From JAXHMB01 sp034521755 (lineage in GTDB: Bacteria; Bacteroidota; Rhodothermia; Balneolales; Balneolaceae): DNA of 64,000 bases. The position numbers were made by a program, and so were the translations under genes. The notes beneath the pieces were generated by a model, which saw only the letters and a program-made list of their open reading frames with translations, was not told the origin of the DNA and did no database searches. Where the stretch lies: assembly GCA_034521755.1 (NCBI GenBank), contig JAXHMB010000004.1:186001-250000 (forward strand), written 5' to 3'. Shown here piece after piece: positions 7,448-17,001 of the stretch. Numbering within the stretch: the first letter of the stretch is position 1; each line of letters begins with the position of its first letter.

Positions 7448-9184
7448 GTGAGCAGCTCTCCTTCAAAAAATGAAGATTTACAGTCCAGATTTGAATTAAA
7501 AACTCTGCTTGAAACCTCCCGCCTACTTATTGAGTCGCAGGATATGGGCTTTGTGCTCAATAATTTATTGCTCATTACTATGGGCAAGCTGTTAGTCACT
7601 AAGGCTATGGTTATTATTCATCAACCTGCACGTAATAATTACATAGTCACAAAATCCAAAGGACGGAGCTGCCCTGATGAAGGGCAAACCATTTCTCTAA
7701 ACTGGGATGAAAAAACACGGGACAAATCGGTTATTGAATGTGCTAAACAAAGTGTTGAATTGCCTGAGTTTTTTGACGGCAAACAAAACTGTACGTTCTT
7801 CAACCTCAGAACCAGCAATAGTCATATTGGGTTTTTATGTCTTGGACCAAAAGGAAACGGACAACCGCTTAGCGAACATGAAATTGAATTTGTTGAAAGC
7901 CTCTCAATTATTTCTTCGGTAGCTATCGCTAACTCACGCATGTTTACAGAGTTAAGGCGAATCAACCGGATGCTGGACCGTAAAGTCTATGAACTGAATA
8001 CACTATTTGACCTCAGCAAAGACTTTAACATGATGGTCGATCGCGGCGAAATTGTCCGCGTTTTCAAGTTTGCAATGCTGGGTCAAATGTTAATTCGTAA
8101 GTTCTTCTTTATCCTTGAGAATGAAAATGACAAAAAAGAAGTGGTTACGACAAGTGGAATCAATAAAGCCATAGGCAAGAAGGCTATAAATGCCATGTTT
8201 GAGCTGGATAAGGATTTGGTTGAAGTTGATAAAGAGCTTGCTGAAAGAATTCCTATTTTAAAAGAACATGATATAAAAGCCCTTATTGGACTTCGATTTC
8301 AAGATGAAAAGATTGCCCTTGTTGGTGTGGGAGCACGAGCCAATAAAGAAGAATATTCCTCGTCAGATTATAACTTTTTGCAATCTCTGGGCAACCTGGC
8401 GTTGTTGTCTATCCAGAAAACATACTTGCTAGAAGAACGAATTGAAAAAGAGCGCCTGGAAGAAGAGATCAATATTGCCAAAAGCATACAAAAAGGGCTG
8501 TTACCCGACCCTATTCCAGAAAATGAAAAGCTTGATATTGCAGCCAAAAATATTTCTTCGTACCAGGTGGGCGGAGACTATTACGATATTTTAGAAACCC
8601 CGGAAGAAAATCTGCTTTTTGCCATCGCCGATGTAACCGGCAAGGGTATTCCCGCATCGTTATTGATGGCAAATTTGCAGTCTATGTTACATGTATTGCT
8701 TCCTGTCGATATCACCCTTGCAAATGCCTCGGGACAGGTTAACAACATCATTCATAGAAATACCCCCAGCGATAAATTTATTACCTTTTTCTGGGGTATT
8801 TTTGATGACAAAAATAATTCTTTTAAATACGTTAATGCGGGCCACAATCCCCCCTTATTATTCAGAGCAGAAAGTGATGAACCTGACGAACTGAATGTCG
8901 GCGGGTTAATCCTAGGCGCTATGCCAACAATGAACCCTTACGAAGAAGAAACCATTAAATTAGAAAAAGATGATGTGCTGGTCTTTTTCACTGATGGGGT
9001 TACCGAGGCAATGAACCCTGAGGAAAACGAAGAATACGAAGAACACAGACTGATAGAGTGTATTAATAAGAACAGGAAGAAATCTTCTGAAGAAATTTTA
9101 GACGCTATTGTAAAAGACGTGAATGACTATGCTGATAATATCCAATATGACGATATTACTCTCATCGTCATTAAGGTCCGCTAG
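7448..9184 (+). CDS. GAF-domain PP2C phosphatase (RsbU/SpoIIE type)
   Basis: Protein of 578 aa with GTG start. Two GAF-like sensory regions (about residues 15-165 and 185-325), a coiled coil (ERIEKERLEEEINIAKSIQ, about 335-353), then a PPM/SpoIIE phosphatase domain to the end. Metal-binding motifs are intact: GGDYYDI, IADVTGKGIPASLL, YVNAGHNPP, VFFTDGVTEAMN and a final DDITLIVIK. The role is to dephosphorylate the STAS partner in response to a signal sensed by the GAF domains. There are no transmembrane segments, so the signal is cytoplasmic. Its TAG stop overlaps the TAG of the convergent lytic transglycosylase gene by 4 bp (palindromic CTAG). Confidence 0.88.
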   Translation: MSSSPSKNEDLQSRFELKTLLETSRLLIESQDMGFVLNNLLLITMGKLLVTKAMVIIHQPARNNYIVTKSKGRSCPDEGQTISLNWDEKTRDKSVIECAKQSVELPEFFDGKQNCTFFNLRTSNSHIGFLCLGPKGNGQPLSEHEIEFVESLSIISSVAIANSRMFTELRRINRMLDRKVYELNTLFDLSKDFNMMVDRGEIVRVFKFAMLGQMLIRKFFFILENENDKKEVVTTSGINKAIGKKAINAMFELDKDLVEVDKELAERIPILKEHDIKALIGLRFQDEKIALVGVGARANKEEYSSSDYNFLQSLGNLALLSIQKTYLLEERIEKERLEEEINIAKSIQKGLLPDPIPENEKLDIAAKNISSYQVGGDYYDILETPEENLLFAIADVTGKGIPASLLMANLQSMLHVLLPVDITLANASGQVNNIIHRNTPSDKFITFFWGIFDDKNNSFKYVNAGHNPPLLFRAESDEPDELNVGGLILGAMPTMNPYEEETIKLEKDDVLVFFTDGVTEAMNPEENEEYEEHRLIECINKNRKKSSEEILDAIVKDVNDYADNIQYDDITLIVIKVR

Positions 9185-10695
9185 TTAACAACTCCCAGCA
9201 CACCAATCCGATTTGGATCTTTATTCTGCTCAGTAATAGCCAGAATACTTTCATACGTTTTATAACGATTAAGAATTTCCTGGACATACCTAACCGTTTC
9301 AATGCCCCGACAGAAACCATAGCGTGCATCCTTGTAATATTTGCGCTGCATCAGTTTTAGCAACGCATCAGCTGTTGGTTCCCATTCATTAGGGTTTTTA
9401 TTTTGGTCAACAACCAAGCGACGAGCATCTGCAAGATGACCCTGACCTGCATTGTAGGTAGCCAAAGCAAAAGCCCACTGATCCGTACTGTCCATATATG
9501 CATAATGGTTGAGATGTTCTGAAATAATACGAACACCTTCCCGGAGATTTGTCTCCTCATCATAGAGCAGCTGTTTATCCTCAACTTCAGAAAAACGAGG
9601 CATTACCTGCATCAAGCCAATAGCTCCGGCCCAGCTCTTAGAGTTAGGATTAAACTTTGTCTCTTGGGCAACCATTGAGGCAATCATCAGCCAATCAATA
9701 CCAGCCGAGTCTGCAATAGACTTTATCATATCATCGTATGGGGAAATAATCCCAGATCTTGCTACTTTCTTCTCCGGATTATAATATTCAGCAATCTGTG
9801 GCCCCTCTTCGAAATACCGTTCCCTCAAAACATTCAAAAATGTTGACCTCTTTGGAGGTTCCCCAGGACCACTAAACCGGAAATGCTTATACAAAAACCG
9901 GTTCAGCTGTGTCTCAAGTTCTGGAGCATTTTCTCGAATGGCCCATGCGATAGTATCCTTTTCGGCTATGGTTGGCCCCTTAGCCAAACCTGCCATATAC
10001 TTGTTTGAGGCCTGAAAAATATTATCATCGGCTACCGTTGCCTCATAGTTTCCACTTGAAATATCAAAGAGTAGTGACTCAGTGTCTTTGTCATCAGAAA
10101 CAATATTTACAGAAATTTCATAACCTTGTTCGCGAAGTTCCTGTATGCGATGGTAGTAAGAACTATTTCTCCGAACAGTCAAAGATATGTCACTTCCAGC
10201 GAGCTCTTCGATGGTTTGTGGCGGATTTTCTACCTCATTCGAAAAAACAACCAGCTGGTCTACTACATTATAAGCCCTTGAAAATTTCACATATTTATCA
10301 CGCTCAGGGGTAATGGTATAATTTGCAGCAATAATGTCTCCCTTCCCGCTATTCAACAAGTCATAAGGGTTTTCTTCAGGTCCCACAATAATCACCTCGA
10401 GACCCAGATCATGCTCATCAGCAAATTGATTTACCAATTCGTACTCAAATCCCCATTCAACTCCCTGGTGCAAGAAATAAGTATTGGAGCTATAGCGGGT
10501 AATCATGCGCAACGTACCACGATTCTTTATATCAGTGAAGTCAAATTCTACAGGTTCTGTAACTGATACATTTAAGCCATCTGTTGTAGAAAAGTGGTCG
10601 GAAACAGTTTCAAAGTCACAACTGCTAATGCTTATTATGGAAAAAATCGCACAAGCAAATGTGAGTGATTTAGAAGAAATGAATTTTAGATTCAT
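9181..10695 (-). CDS. mltF: MltF-type lytic transglycosylase lipoprotein
   Basis: Exported murein lytic transglycosylase of 504 aa. Signal with lipobox SISSC followed by Asp at +2. Residues about 55-290 form a periplasmic binding protein (SBP_bac_3) module (NRGTLRMITRY, LVNQFADEHDLGLEVI). Residues about 325-470 form an SLT lysozyme-like domain with the catalytic Glu in MVAQETKFNPNSKS, then GAIGLMQVMP and ATYNAGQGH. It cleaves the MurNAc-GlcNAc bond of peptidoglycan; the SBP module in E. coli MltF is regulatory. The architecture is standard. The gene is monocistronic and convergent with the phosphatase. In E. coli Asp at +2 would retain it in the inner membrane, but that rule may not hold here. 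Confidence 0.9.
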   Translation of the reverse strand: MNLKFISSKSLTFACAIFSIISISSCDFETVSDHFSTTDGLNVSVTEPVEFDFTDIKNRGTLRMITRYSSNTYFLHQGVEWGFEYELVNQFADEHDLGLEVIIVGPEENPYDLLNSGKGDIIAANYTITPERDKYVKFSRAYNVVDQLVVFSNEVENPPQTIEELAGSDISLTVRRNSSYYHRIQELREQGYEISVNIVSDDKDTESLLFDISSGNYEATVADDNIFQASNKYMAGLAKGPTIAEKDTIAWAIRENAPELETQLNRFLYKHFRFSGPGEPPKRSTFLNVLRERYFEEGPQIAEYYNPEKKVARSGIISPYDDMIKSIADSAGIDWLMIASMVAQETKFNPNSKSWAGAIGLMQVMPRFSEVEDKQLLYDEETNLREGVRIISEHLNHYAYMDSTDQWAFALATYNAGQGHLADARRLVVDQNKNPNEWEPTADALLKLMQRKYYKDARYGFCRGIETVRYVQEILNRYKTYESILAITEQNKDPNRIGVLGVVN

Positions 10696-10932
10696 GTAGT
10701 ACTGGTTGATTCACAGTAATTAAGTAAATCTCAGTGCCGCAAAAACCAACTGTCGACATTTTTTGTAGACCTAAAATACGAATAATATTCCGCAACTATG
10801 CGTTTTTTAGAACTATCTAATGTTCTTAAAATAGAAATTAAATTGCTTTCCTGCCTTTAAAAACACTACTGAACGACATATCGTTTGAGAATATTGTTTG
10901 CCTAACGGACGCATAAGTCTCTCCAGGAGACG

Positions 10933-11826
10933 TTATTTGGTACTTTTTCGTTTCCAGGTAAGCCCAACACCCACTAAAATTATACTCATAGCAATAATAG
11001 AAGTGATAGGTGGTAGCTCGGCAAATAAAAAGAAGGCAAGAACCGAAGCAAATAAAGGTTCAACAAGTATCAATGTAGATAATAAGGTAGGAGAAACATA
11101 CTTCACGGCAAAGTTCATGGAACCGTGTCCCATTATTTGTGGGCCAATAGCCAAGCCAAAGCCAACAGCAGCTCCCTTTAAAGAAATGTTTGTCAAGTCA
11201 TCTCCCACAGCCAGAGACAACATTACACAGCTTATAGCTGAAAAAAGATAAACAGGAAATACATAATCAACCCATTCTCTATTTTGACGAATTTTTTGAC
11301 CAATCAACAAATACACAACAAAAATGAGAGCTGCCGAGAAGGCCAGAAAATTTCCAAACAACGGGTCTGAAAAATCTTGCTCAATCTGACTGTCAGATAT
11401 ACCTAGAATTACAGACCCTGCAAAAGCTAAAAAAACACCAATCCAGGTAGTTTTCGCAAAACTTCGCTTAAACCAAAGCCGTTCTACCAGTATTAAAATG
11501 ACCGGATGAATAGTCACCAAAACCGATGCTGAGGCTACAGAGGTATAATAGAGTGAAGCTATCCAACAACAAAAATGAAGCCCCAGACAAATGCCTGCAA
11601 AAGCAACCCACAAATTCTCTTTCTTGGTTTCACTGAGTGCTTTTTTTGTCCGTTTATATAACCAGTAAGGAACCAATAAAAGAACTGCCAAAACTGTTCG
11701 ATAGCTAGCTAGTACCAACGGTGATGTTTCGGGGGTGGCGCGCACAAGAATAGGAGCAAAACCAAAAGCAATGAGACCCGCGGCAAGTGCTAAAAGAACT
11801 TTGGACTTTGGGTATCCTTTTTCCAT
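10933..11826 (-). CDS. EamA/DMT-family permease
   Basis: Inner-membrane protein of 297 aa with ten hydrophobic segments forming two EamA repeats of about 140 aa each (the second begins near NFLAFSAALIFVVYLL). FCCWIASLYYTSVASASVLV and GPQIMGHGSMNFAVKYVSP correspond to the conserved repeat cores. DMT permeases export amino acids or other metabolites; the substrate cannot be assigned. It is 23 bp downstream of the DUF4293 gene and likely co-transcribed. The 237-bp gap between it and mltF carries no convincing feature beyond a weak 5-bp hairpin next to its stop. Confidence 0.8.
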   Translation of the reverse strand: MEKGYPKSKVLLALAAGLIAFGFAPILVRATPETSPLVLASYRTVLAVLLLVPYWLYKRTKKALSETKKENLWVAFAGICLGLHFCCWIASLYYTSVASASVLVTIHPVILILVERLWFKRSFAKTTWIGVFLAFAGSVILGISDSQIEQDFSDPLFGNFLAFSAALIFVVYLLIGQKIRQNREWVDYVFPVYLFSAISCVMLSLAVGDDLTNISLKGAAVGFGLAIGPQIMGHGSMNFAVKYVSPTLLSTLILVEPLFASVLAFFLFAELPPITSIIAMSIILVGVGLTWKRKSTK

Positions 11827-11849
11827 TTAAATGGACTAATATCTTTAGT

Positions 11850-12257
11850 TTACCTGATGCGATCCATTGATTTCACCAGTTCGAGGTCATCCTTAATTTT
11901 CTTTTTCGCCAAAAGCTGAGCTACAAAAGAAAGCAGTAACATAAAAAGGCCGATGGCTTCATCCCATAAAAATGTTCCAAAGCCACCCAGGGAAATAAAA
12001 ATGCCAACACCACAGCCTATGGCTGCTACTTGTATTATTAGTGTTCTATTGACCCATGTAATCTGATTTTCCCTATTATTATAAAGGAAAATACAACCCA
12101 GTGATGCCAGGGCTGCCACAGTTAAAATAACAGCAAAGCTTATACCAATCCATTGTTGGGGATCGTCCATGGCATGGCTGTATAATGCATTGAAAAAGAT
12201 GCTGCCGTCTAAAATAAAAGCAAGAAATAAGAATACCGATTGTAATCGTTGAATCAC
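11850..12257 (-). CDS. DUF4293 family membrane protein
   Basis: Membrane protein of 135 aa with four hydrophobic segments and the hallmarks of DUF4293: N-terminal MIQRLQSVFLFLA and a cytoplasmic C-terminal tail rich in Lys/Asp ending in (D)R(I/L)R. The family is typical of Bacteroidota and relatives and has no known function. The start is GTG at 12257, giving the conserved MIQR N-terminus. It is the first gene of a two-gene unit with the DMT permease. Confidence 0.75.
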   Translation of the reverse strand: MIQRLQSVFLFLAFILDGSIFFNALYSHAMDDPQQWIGISFAVILTVAALASLGCIFLYNNRENQITWVNRTLIIQVAAIGCGVGIFISLGGFGTFLWDEAIGLFMLLLSFVAQLLAKKKIKDDLELVKSMDRIR

Positions 12258-12330
12258 TTCTAAAAAATTTTATTCAGCGTTTCTTTGAGGCAGCTTAAGA
12301 TACTATTTTTACAAAACAGCTCATAAAATT

Positions 12331-12354
12331 AAAGCCCGGTGCTTCCCGGGCTTT
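12331..12354 (-). terminator. Terminator of the efflux operon
   Basis: 9-bp inverted repeat AAAGCCCGG/CCGGGCTTT with a 6-nt loop, just after the RND pump gene in the minus direction, followed by TTTAATTTT. The U-tract is imperfect. Confidence 0.65.
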
Positions 12355-12381
12355 AGCACAAACAACAATGTGATTCTAAGC

Positions 12382-15300
12382 CTATTCTCCCGGAACAGGC
12401 TCTGCTGTCTGCCGCTTGTTGTTACCATTCGGTGGTGAACCCTCACCAATAATTCCTGGGTTTACCTCATCAAAGAAGAAAAGATTAACTCTTCGGCGGC
12501 CTCTTTCAAACATATAGTACATTACAGGCACAAGTACCAACGTAAGTACTGTAGCAAATAATAAGCCTACGATTACAGCAATTGCCATAGGGCCCCACCA
12601 TGCGGCTTGCTCACCTCCCCAATAGATATATTCTCCAAGATTGGTAAAAAACTCAATGGGTGTATTAACCAGAACAATAAAATCGAAGTTAAAACCAATA
12701 GCCAAAGGAACCAATCCCAGAGTAGTGGTTATAGCAGTTAATACAACAGGACGAAAACGAACCTTCCCTCCTTCAATAAGTGCAGTTTTTAAATCAAGGC
12801 CATCCCGGTTTCTCAGAATATCAATATAATCAATAAGTACTATAGCATTATTTACTACCACTCCTGCCAGTGAAATAATACCAAGTATTGCCATCAGCCC
12901 AAGAGCCATCTGAAAAGTCACCAGCCCATAAAAGACACCTGCGGTTGACATAATTACTGAACTTAGAATAATCAAAGGTTTTGAAACAGAATTAAACTGC
13001 GACACCATGATAAAAGCAATCAGAAAAAGCGCAACCAAGAAGGCCTGAAAAAGGAATTCGAAAGATTCCTGTTGATCTTGTTGTTGGCCGGTCCAGCTGT
13101 GTGTATAGCCTGCAGGCATACCTTTCAAATAATCAGAAAGCACATTTTGTGCTTCTGCCAATACCGCATTCGACTGATAGCCCGAACGTACATCGGCACT
13201 GACCGTAATAACCCGTTCTGATTCTTTATGCTTGATACCACCAAAACCATCACCCACTTCCCACGTAGCCACTTCTGAGAGTGGCACCTGGTTGCCTTCA
13301 TGAAAAATAGTAAGATCTGAGAGAGTGTTTAAGTCTTCACGGTACTTTTTAGAAAGACGGACCGTGATGTCATATTCATCCTTGCCATCACGGAATTTTG
13401 ATGCTTCCACACCGTTAATTGCTTGACGTACAGTCGAGCCAATTTCGTTTGTAGAGAGCTCGTAGAGTGCTGCCTTTTCTCTATCCACATTTACTTTTAC
13501 CTCAGGTCGCGAGTCCGGCAAGTCTGATTCCAGTCCGTCCATCTTGGCATAAATCGAATCACTTTCCAAGATGCCTAGAATATCTTCCGAAATCCTAGTC
13601 AGCTCATTCATCTGTGGACCTGCAATCTCAAGGTTAATTGGAGGTCCGGTTGGAGGCCCATCTTGAGGTTTTTCTACTGTTATTTTTGCACCTGCAATAA
13701 CTCCATTCAAATCATTCCTCATATACTCCATGGCTTCAAACACATCATACTGTCGCTCTTCATAATCTTTAAAGTTAATTGCCACCGTACCAAGATGCGT
13801 GGAATTGCCCCCACCGCCACTACTTGGGTCACTACTAATACTAGCTCCCGAAGTAGCTAATACCGTGTTAACGTCTGAAGCAAAAGGCATGTCAACCACC
13901 CGATCTCTGACTTTATCAACAACACTTTTGGTGAACTCGACATCTGAACCAATAGGGGTTTCAATTTGTACATAGACGTCTCGCGGAGGTATGTTTTCAG
14001 GAAAAAATTCAAAGCCCGGGAAAAAAGCACCCAACGCTGCAAAACTTGTTAAAAGGACACCTACAGCTATACTGAATGTCGTTTTCCTGTGCTCAAGCGC
14101 CCAATTTAATGTAGACTCATACTTATCAATTACAGCATTAAGCCCTTTTCTTTGCCACCATTGCCCGATTGGCTTAAGAACAAACTGATTGAGCAAATAC
14201 AAAACAACCCCAAGAATCAGTAACATAGACCAGCTCACAAAACTTATAGCAAGAAAGATGACTACGAGAAAAGCAAAAATACCATACAGTATATATTTGC
14301 CCCTTTTGGTAAGCTTGGCTCTACCGGTATCTTCATCCAATCTCATAAAGAGTGCACAAATTACCGGATTGATGACCAGCCCTACAAACAGCGAACTACT
14401 AAGCGTGATGATAAGTGTTTTAGGAAGGTAGCCCATAAATTCGCCAACAATGCCCGGCCAAAAAATCATGGGACCAAAGGCCGCGAGTGTGGTTGCCGTA
14501 CCGGTAATAATTGGAACAGCAACTTCTCCGGTTCCTTTTTTAGCTGCTTCAAAATTATCAAAACCTTCTTCGAGATAACGATAAATATTTTCCACTACAA
14601 CTATGGCATTGTCCACAAGCATACCCAACGCCAGTATAAGTGAAAAGAGAACAATCATGTTCATGGTTATGCCCAACGCACTTAATATGATAAAAGACAA
14701 AAACATGGAAAGCGGAATAGCAATACCCACAAATGATGCATTTCTCACCCCAAGGAAAAAGAGTAAAACGCCAACTACCAGGATCAGTCCTGAGATAATA
14801 TTATTCTCCAAACTGCTGACCATATTATTTACATCCTTACTCTGGTCGTTGGTAATTTTATAGGTCGTTGTTGGTGGTAGCGTGGCGATCTCTTCATCCA
14901 ATATAGATTTTACGCGATCGGCCGTTTGCAGAATATTTTCGCCTGTTCGCTTTTTTATTCCCAAAGTAATAACCGGAGATCCATCAAGCTGCGAATAAGT
15001 TTCGCGATCTTTAAACCCAAAGGTAACATCAGCAACATCTCGGATATAAATTGGCTTTTCGTTTTCAGCCTTTACAACAATATCTTCGATAGGCTCAGTA
15101 GTTTCATACTGTCCCGGTATACGTAAGAGGAAGTTTTTTGAACCGACCGTAATATCTCCACCGGGTATAGTTACATTCTCCTGACTAATCGCTGATATAA
15201 TATCTCTGAAACCGATATTATAGTATTTCAACTTTGGCAAATCTACATCAACCTGAACTTCTCGCTCTAATCCGCCGGTTAAATCAACTCCTAATACTGT

Positions 15301-15876
15301 TGGCACAGCCTCTATTTTTTCCTGCAGGTCTTCGGCAATATCCTTAAGAATATCCAGGCTGTAATCACCCGAAAGGTTTACCTGCATTATCGGAAATTCT
15401 GACAGGTTTACTTCCTGAATGATGGGGTCTTCAGCATCTTCAGGCAGTTCCGGTTTAGCAAGATCAACTTTTTCTCGAACTTTCTGCAGCGCTTCATCAA
15501 TATCAATATCTGTGCTAAACTCCAAGTTAATGTTTGAGTATCCTTCAGACGAAGTTGAGGTCATTGTTTTGATATCGGAGATGTTGGTAAGCTCATCTTC
15601 GAGCTTTCGAGTAACCAAACTCTCCATATCCTCCGGCGAAACACCGGGATAAACAGTCACCACAAAAATATTGGGCACCGTTATATTGGGGAATGACTCC
15701 TTGGGAATGGTTACATAAGAGACGATACCCATCACCGCAATCAATATGATAAGTACAATTACACTGATGCGATTATTTATAGAAAATGAGGATAGCCAAA
15801 ACTCTTTTTGATCCTCAGCCTTCTTTTTTATGCCGTCGCCGTCAAAAGGTCCGTTTGTTAATTCGCTGTTGCTCAT
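12382..15876 (-). CDS. RND efflux pump inner-membrane subunit
   Basis: Proton-driven exporter of 1164 aa of the HAE-type AcrB superfamily. N-terminal TM1 with VLIILIAVMGIVSYVTIP and the periplasmic porter start VTVYPGVSPEDMESLVTRKLE; the TM4 proton-relay motif GMLVDNAIVVVENIYRYLEEG is intact near residue 420. Two extra hydrophobic segments (about residues 525-575) precede the second porter half, making it longer than AcrB (about 1050 aa). It is third of three structural genes: the adaptor ends 23 bp upstream and TolC precedes that. The substrate is unknown; TetR control suggests small amphipathic compounds. The ATG is at 15874-15876. Confidence 0.93.
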   Translation of the reverse strand: MSNSELTNGPFDGDGIKKKAEDQKEFWLSSFSINNRISVIVLIILIAVMGIVSYVTIPKESFPNITVPNIFVVTVYPGVSPEDMESLVTRKLEDELTNISDIKTMTSTSSEGYSNINLEFSTDIDIDEALQKVREKVDLAKPELPEDAEDPIIQEVNLSEFPIMQVNLSGDYSLDILKDIAEDLQEKIEAVPTVLGVDLTGGLEREVQVDVDLPKLKYYNIGFRDIISAISQENVTIPGGDITVGSKNFLLRIPGQYETTEPIEDIVVKAENEKPIYIRDVADVTFGFKDRETYSQLDGSPVITLGIKKRTGENILQTADRVKSILDEEIATLPPTTTYKITNDQSKDVNNMVSSLENNIISGLILVVGVLLFFLGVRNASFVGIAIPLSMFLSFIILSALGITMNMIVLFSLILALGMLVDNAIVVVENIYRYLEEGFDNFEAAKKGTGEVAVPIITGTATTLAAFGPMIFWPGIVGEFMGYLPKTLIITLSSSLFVGLVINPVICALFMRLDEDTGRAKLTKRGKYILYGIFAFLVVIFLAISFVSWSMLLILGVVLYLLNQFVLKPIGQWWQRKGLNAVIDKYESTLNWALEHRKTTFSIAVGVLLTSFAALGAFFPGFEFFPENIPPRDVYVQIETPIGSDVEFTKSVVDKVRDRVVDMPFASDVNTVLATSGASISSDPSSGGGGNSTHLGTVAINFKDYEERQYDVFEAMEYMRNDLNGVIAGAKITVEKPQDGPPTGPPINLEIAGPQMNELTRISEDILGILESDSIYAKMDGLESDLPDSRPEVKVNVDREKAALYELSTNEIGSTVRQAINGVEASKFRDGKDEYDITVRLSKKYREDLNTLSDLTIFHEGNQVPLSEVATWEVGDGFGGIKHKESERVITVSADVRSGYQSNAVLAEAQNVLSDYLKGMPAGYTHSWTGQQQDQQESFEFLFQAFLVALFLIAFIMVSQFNSVSKPLIILSSVIMSTAGVFYGLVTFQMALGLMAILGIISLAGVVVNNAIVLIDYIDILRNRDGLDLKTALIEGGKVRFRPVVLTAITTTLGLVPLAIGFNFDFIVLVNTPIEFFTNLGEYIYWGGEQAAWWGPMAIAVIVGLLFATVLTLVLVPVMYYMFERGRRRVNLFFFDEVNPGIIGEGSPPNGNNKRQTAEPVPGE

Positions 15877-15899
15877 AATTATTACTTCTCCAAATTCAA

Positions 15900-16979
15900 T
15901 TATTGACGGGCCAGGGCTCCCTCTTCCTCGGCCTCGATAATATTCAGTCTCATACCTTCATTTAAAAATGCTGAACCTGTAGTAATCAACACATCTCCAG
16001 CTTGTAATCCCTCTCTTATAATAACATCTGATTGATATGAAGGGCCCAGCCGAACGACACGTTTTTCTGCAACAATATCTCCTTGCTCATTCTGTCCCTT
16101 CACATAGGTGATAAACTCATTATCTTTTTTGTACACAAATTCTTCACTCACTACAATCACATTATCCTCAGAAAGTGTATTAAGTCTCAAATTTGCAATC
16201 ATATCTACTTTGTAATTTTGGGAGCCACTGGGAAGCTCCACTTCAATTTTGAAGGTTCGGTTTTGTGGATCAATACTTTTTGCTACGTAAATGATCTCTG
16301 CTGAAAGCGTATCCGACTCTTGGGTATCGAACCAAATCTTTACCTGTTCTCCTTCATTCACTACATCTGAATATCGTGCAGGAACACCGGTTGTCACTTT
16401 CAACTTTGATGAACCAATGAGTCGTACAAGGGGAGCACCGGGACTAGCCATTTCCCCCTCTTCGAGAAAACGATCTTCCAAAATGGCATCAAAAGGAGCC
16501 CTTACCATAGTGTTCTGCAAGTCTACTTCAATAGATTCCAATGCTGACTTACTTTGCCGGTATGCTGAACGAGCATTTATCACATCAATTTCTGAACCTA
16601 CACTATCCTGCTCAAAAACATGCTTAATACGCTCATATTGCTCTTTTGCCTGTTCAGTTTGTGCCTCAAGACGAGCTTTTTCACTACGTAATTTGCTATC
16701 TTCTATTTTAAGAATGGCTTCGTCTTTTTGAATAGTCCCGCCTTTTTCTACGAAGTAGTTTTCGATACGGCCCGATACTTCTGCTGAAATCCGTACATCA
16801 TTGCGAGATTCAACGGTACCTACCAAACGCAGATAACGCTCAAACAATTGAGGAGCAAGCACCTCGGTTTCAACGTTTACAGTCTTTACCAGCTCCTCAT
16901 TCTGGGCGGGCTGTTCGGTCGAACAGGCAACCAAGAATCCCAAAATGAGTATTCCAATTATTCCTTTAGCTGTTTTCAT
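15900..16979 (-). CDS. RND efflux periplasmic adaptor (MFP)
   Basis: Adaptor of 359 aa linking the inner-membrane pump to the outer-membrane channel. Lipobox LVAC (Cys19) after a hydrophobic signal. A barrel-sandwich/lipoyl half (VSGRIENYFVEKGGTIQKDEAILKI), a helical hairpin (about residues 95-150), the returning lipoyl half (TMVRAPFDAILEDRFLEEGEMASPG), then beta-barrel and membrane-proximal domains. The order matches AcrA/MexA. It is second of the efflux genes, 22 bp from tolC and 23 bp from the pump. Confidence 0.9.
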   Translation of the reverse strand: MKTAKGIIGILILGFLVACSTEQPAQNEELVKTVNVETEVLAPQLFERYLRLVGTVESRNDVRISAEVSGRIENYFVEKGGTIQKDEAILKIEDSKLRSEKARLEAQTEQAKEQYERIKHVFEQDSVGSEIDVINARSAYRQSKSALESIEVDLQNTMVRAPFDAILEDRFLEEGEMASPGAPLVRLIGSSKLKVTTGVPARYSDVVNEGEQVKIWFDTQESDTLSAEIIYVAKSIDPQNRTFKIEVELPSGSQNYKVDMIANLRLNTLSEDNVIVVSEEFVYKKDNEFITYVKGQNEQGDIVAEKRVVRLGPSYQSDVIIREGLQAGDVLITTGSAFLNEGMRLNIIEAEEEGALARQ

Positions 16980-17001
16980 AATTAAATGATTAATCGATGA
17001 G

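Noticed and set aside
9181..9184. Four-base overlap of convergent stop codons (CTAG)
   Set aside because: Striking but a simple consequence of two TAG stops on opposite strands; no further structure supports a function.
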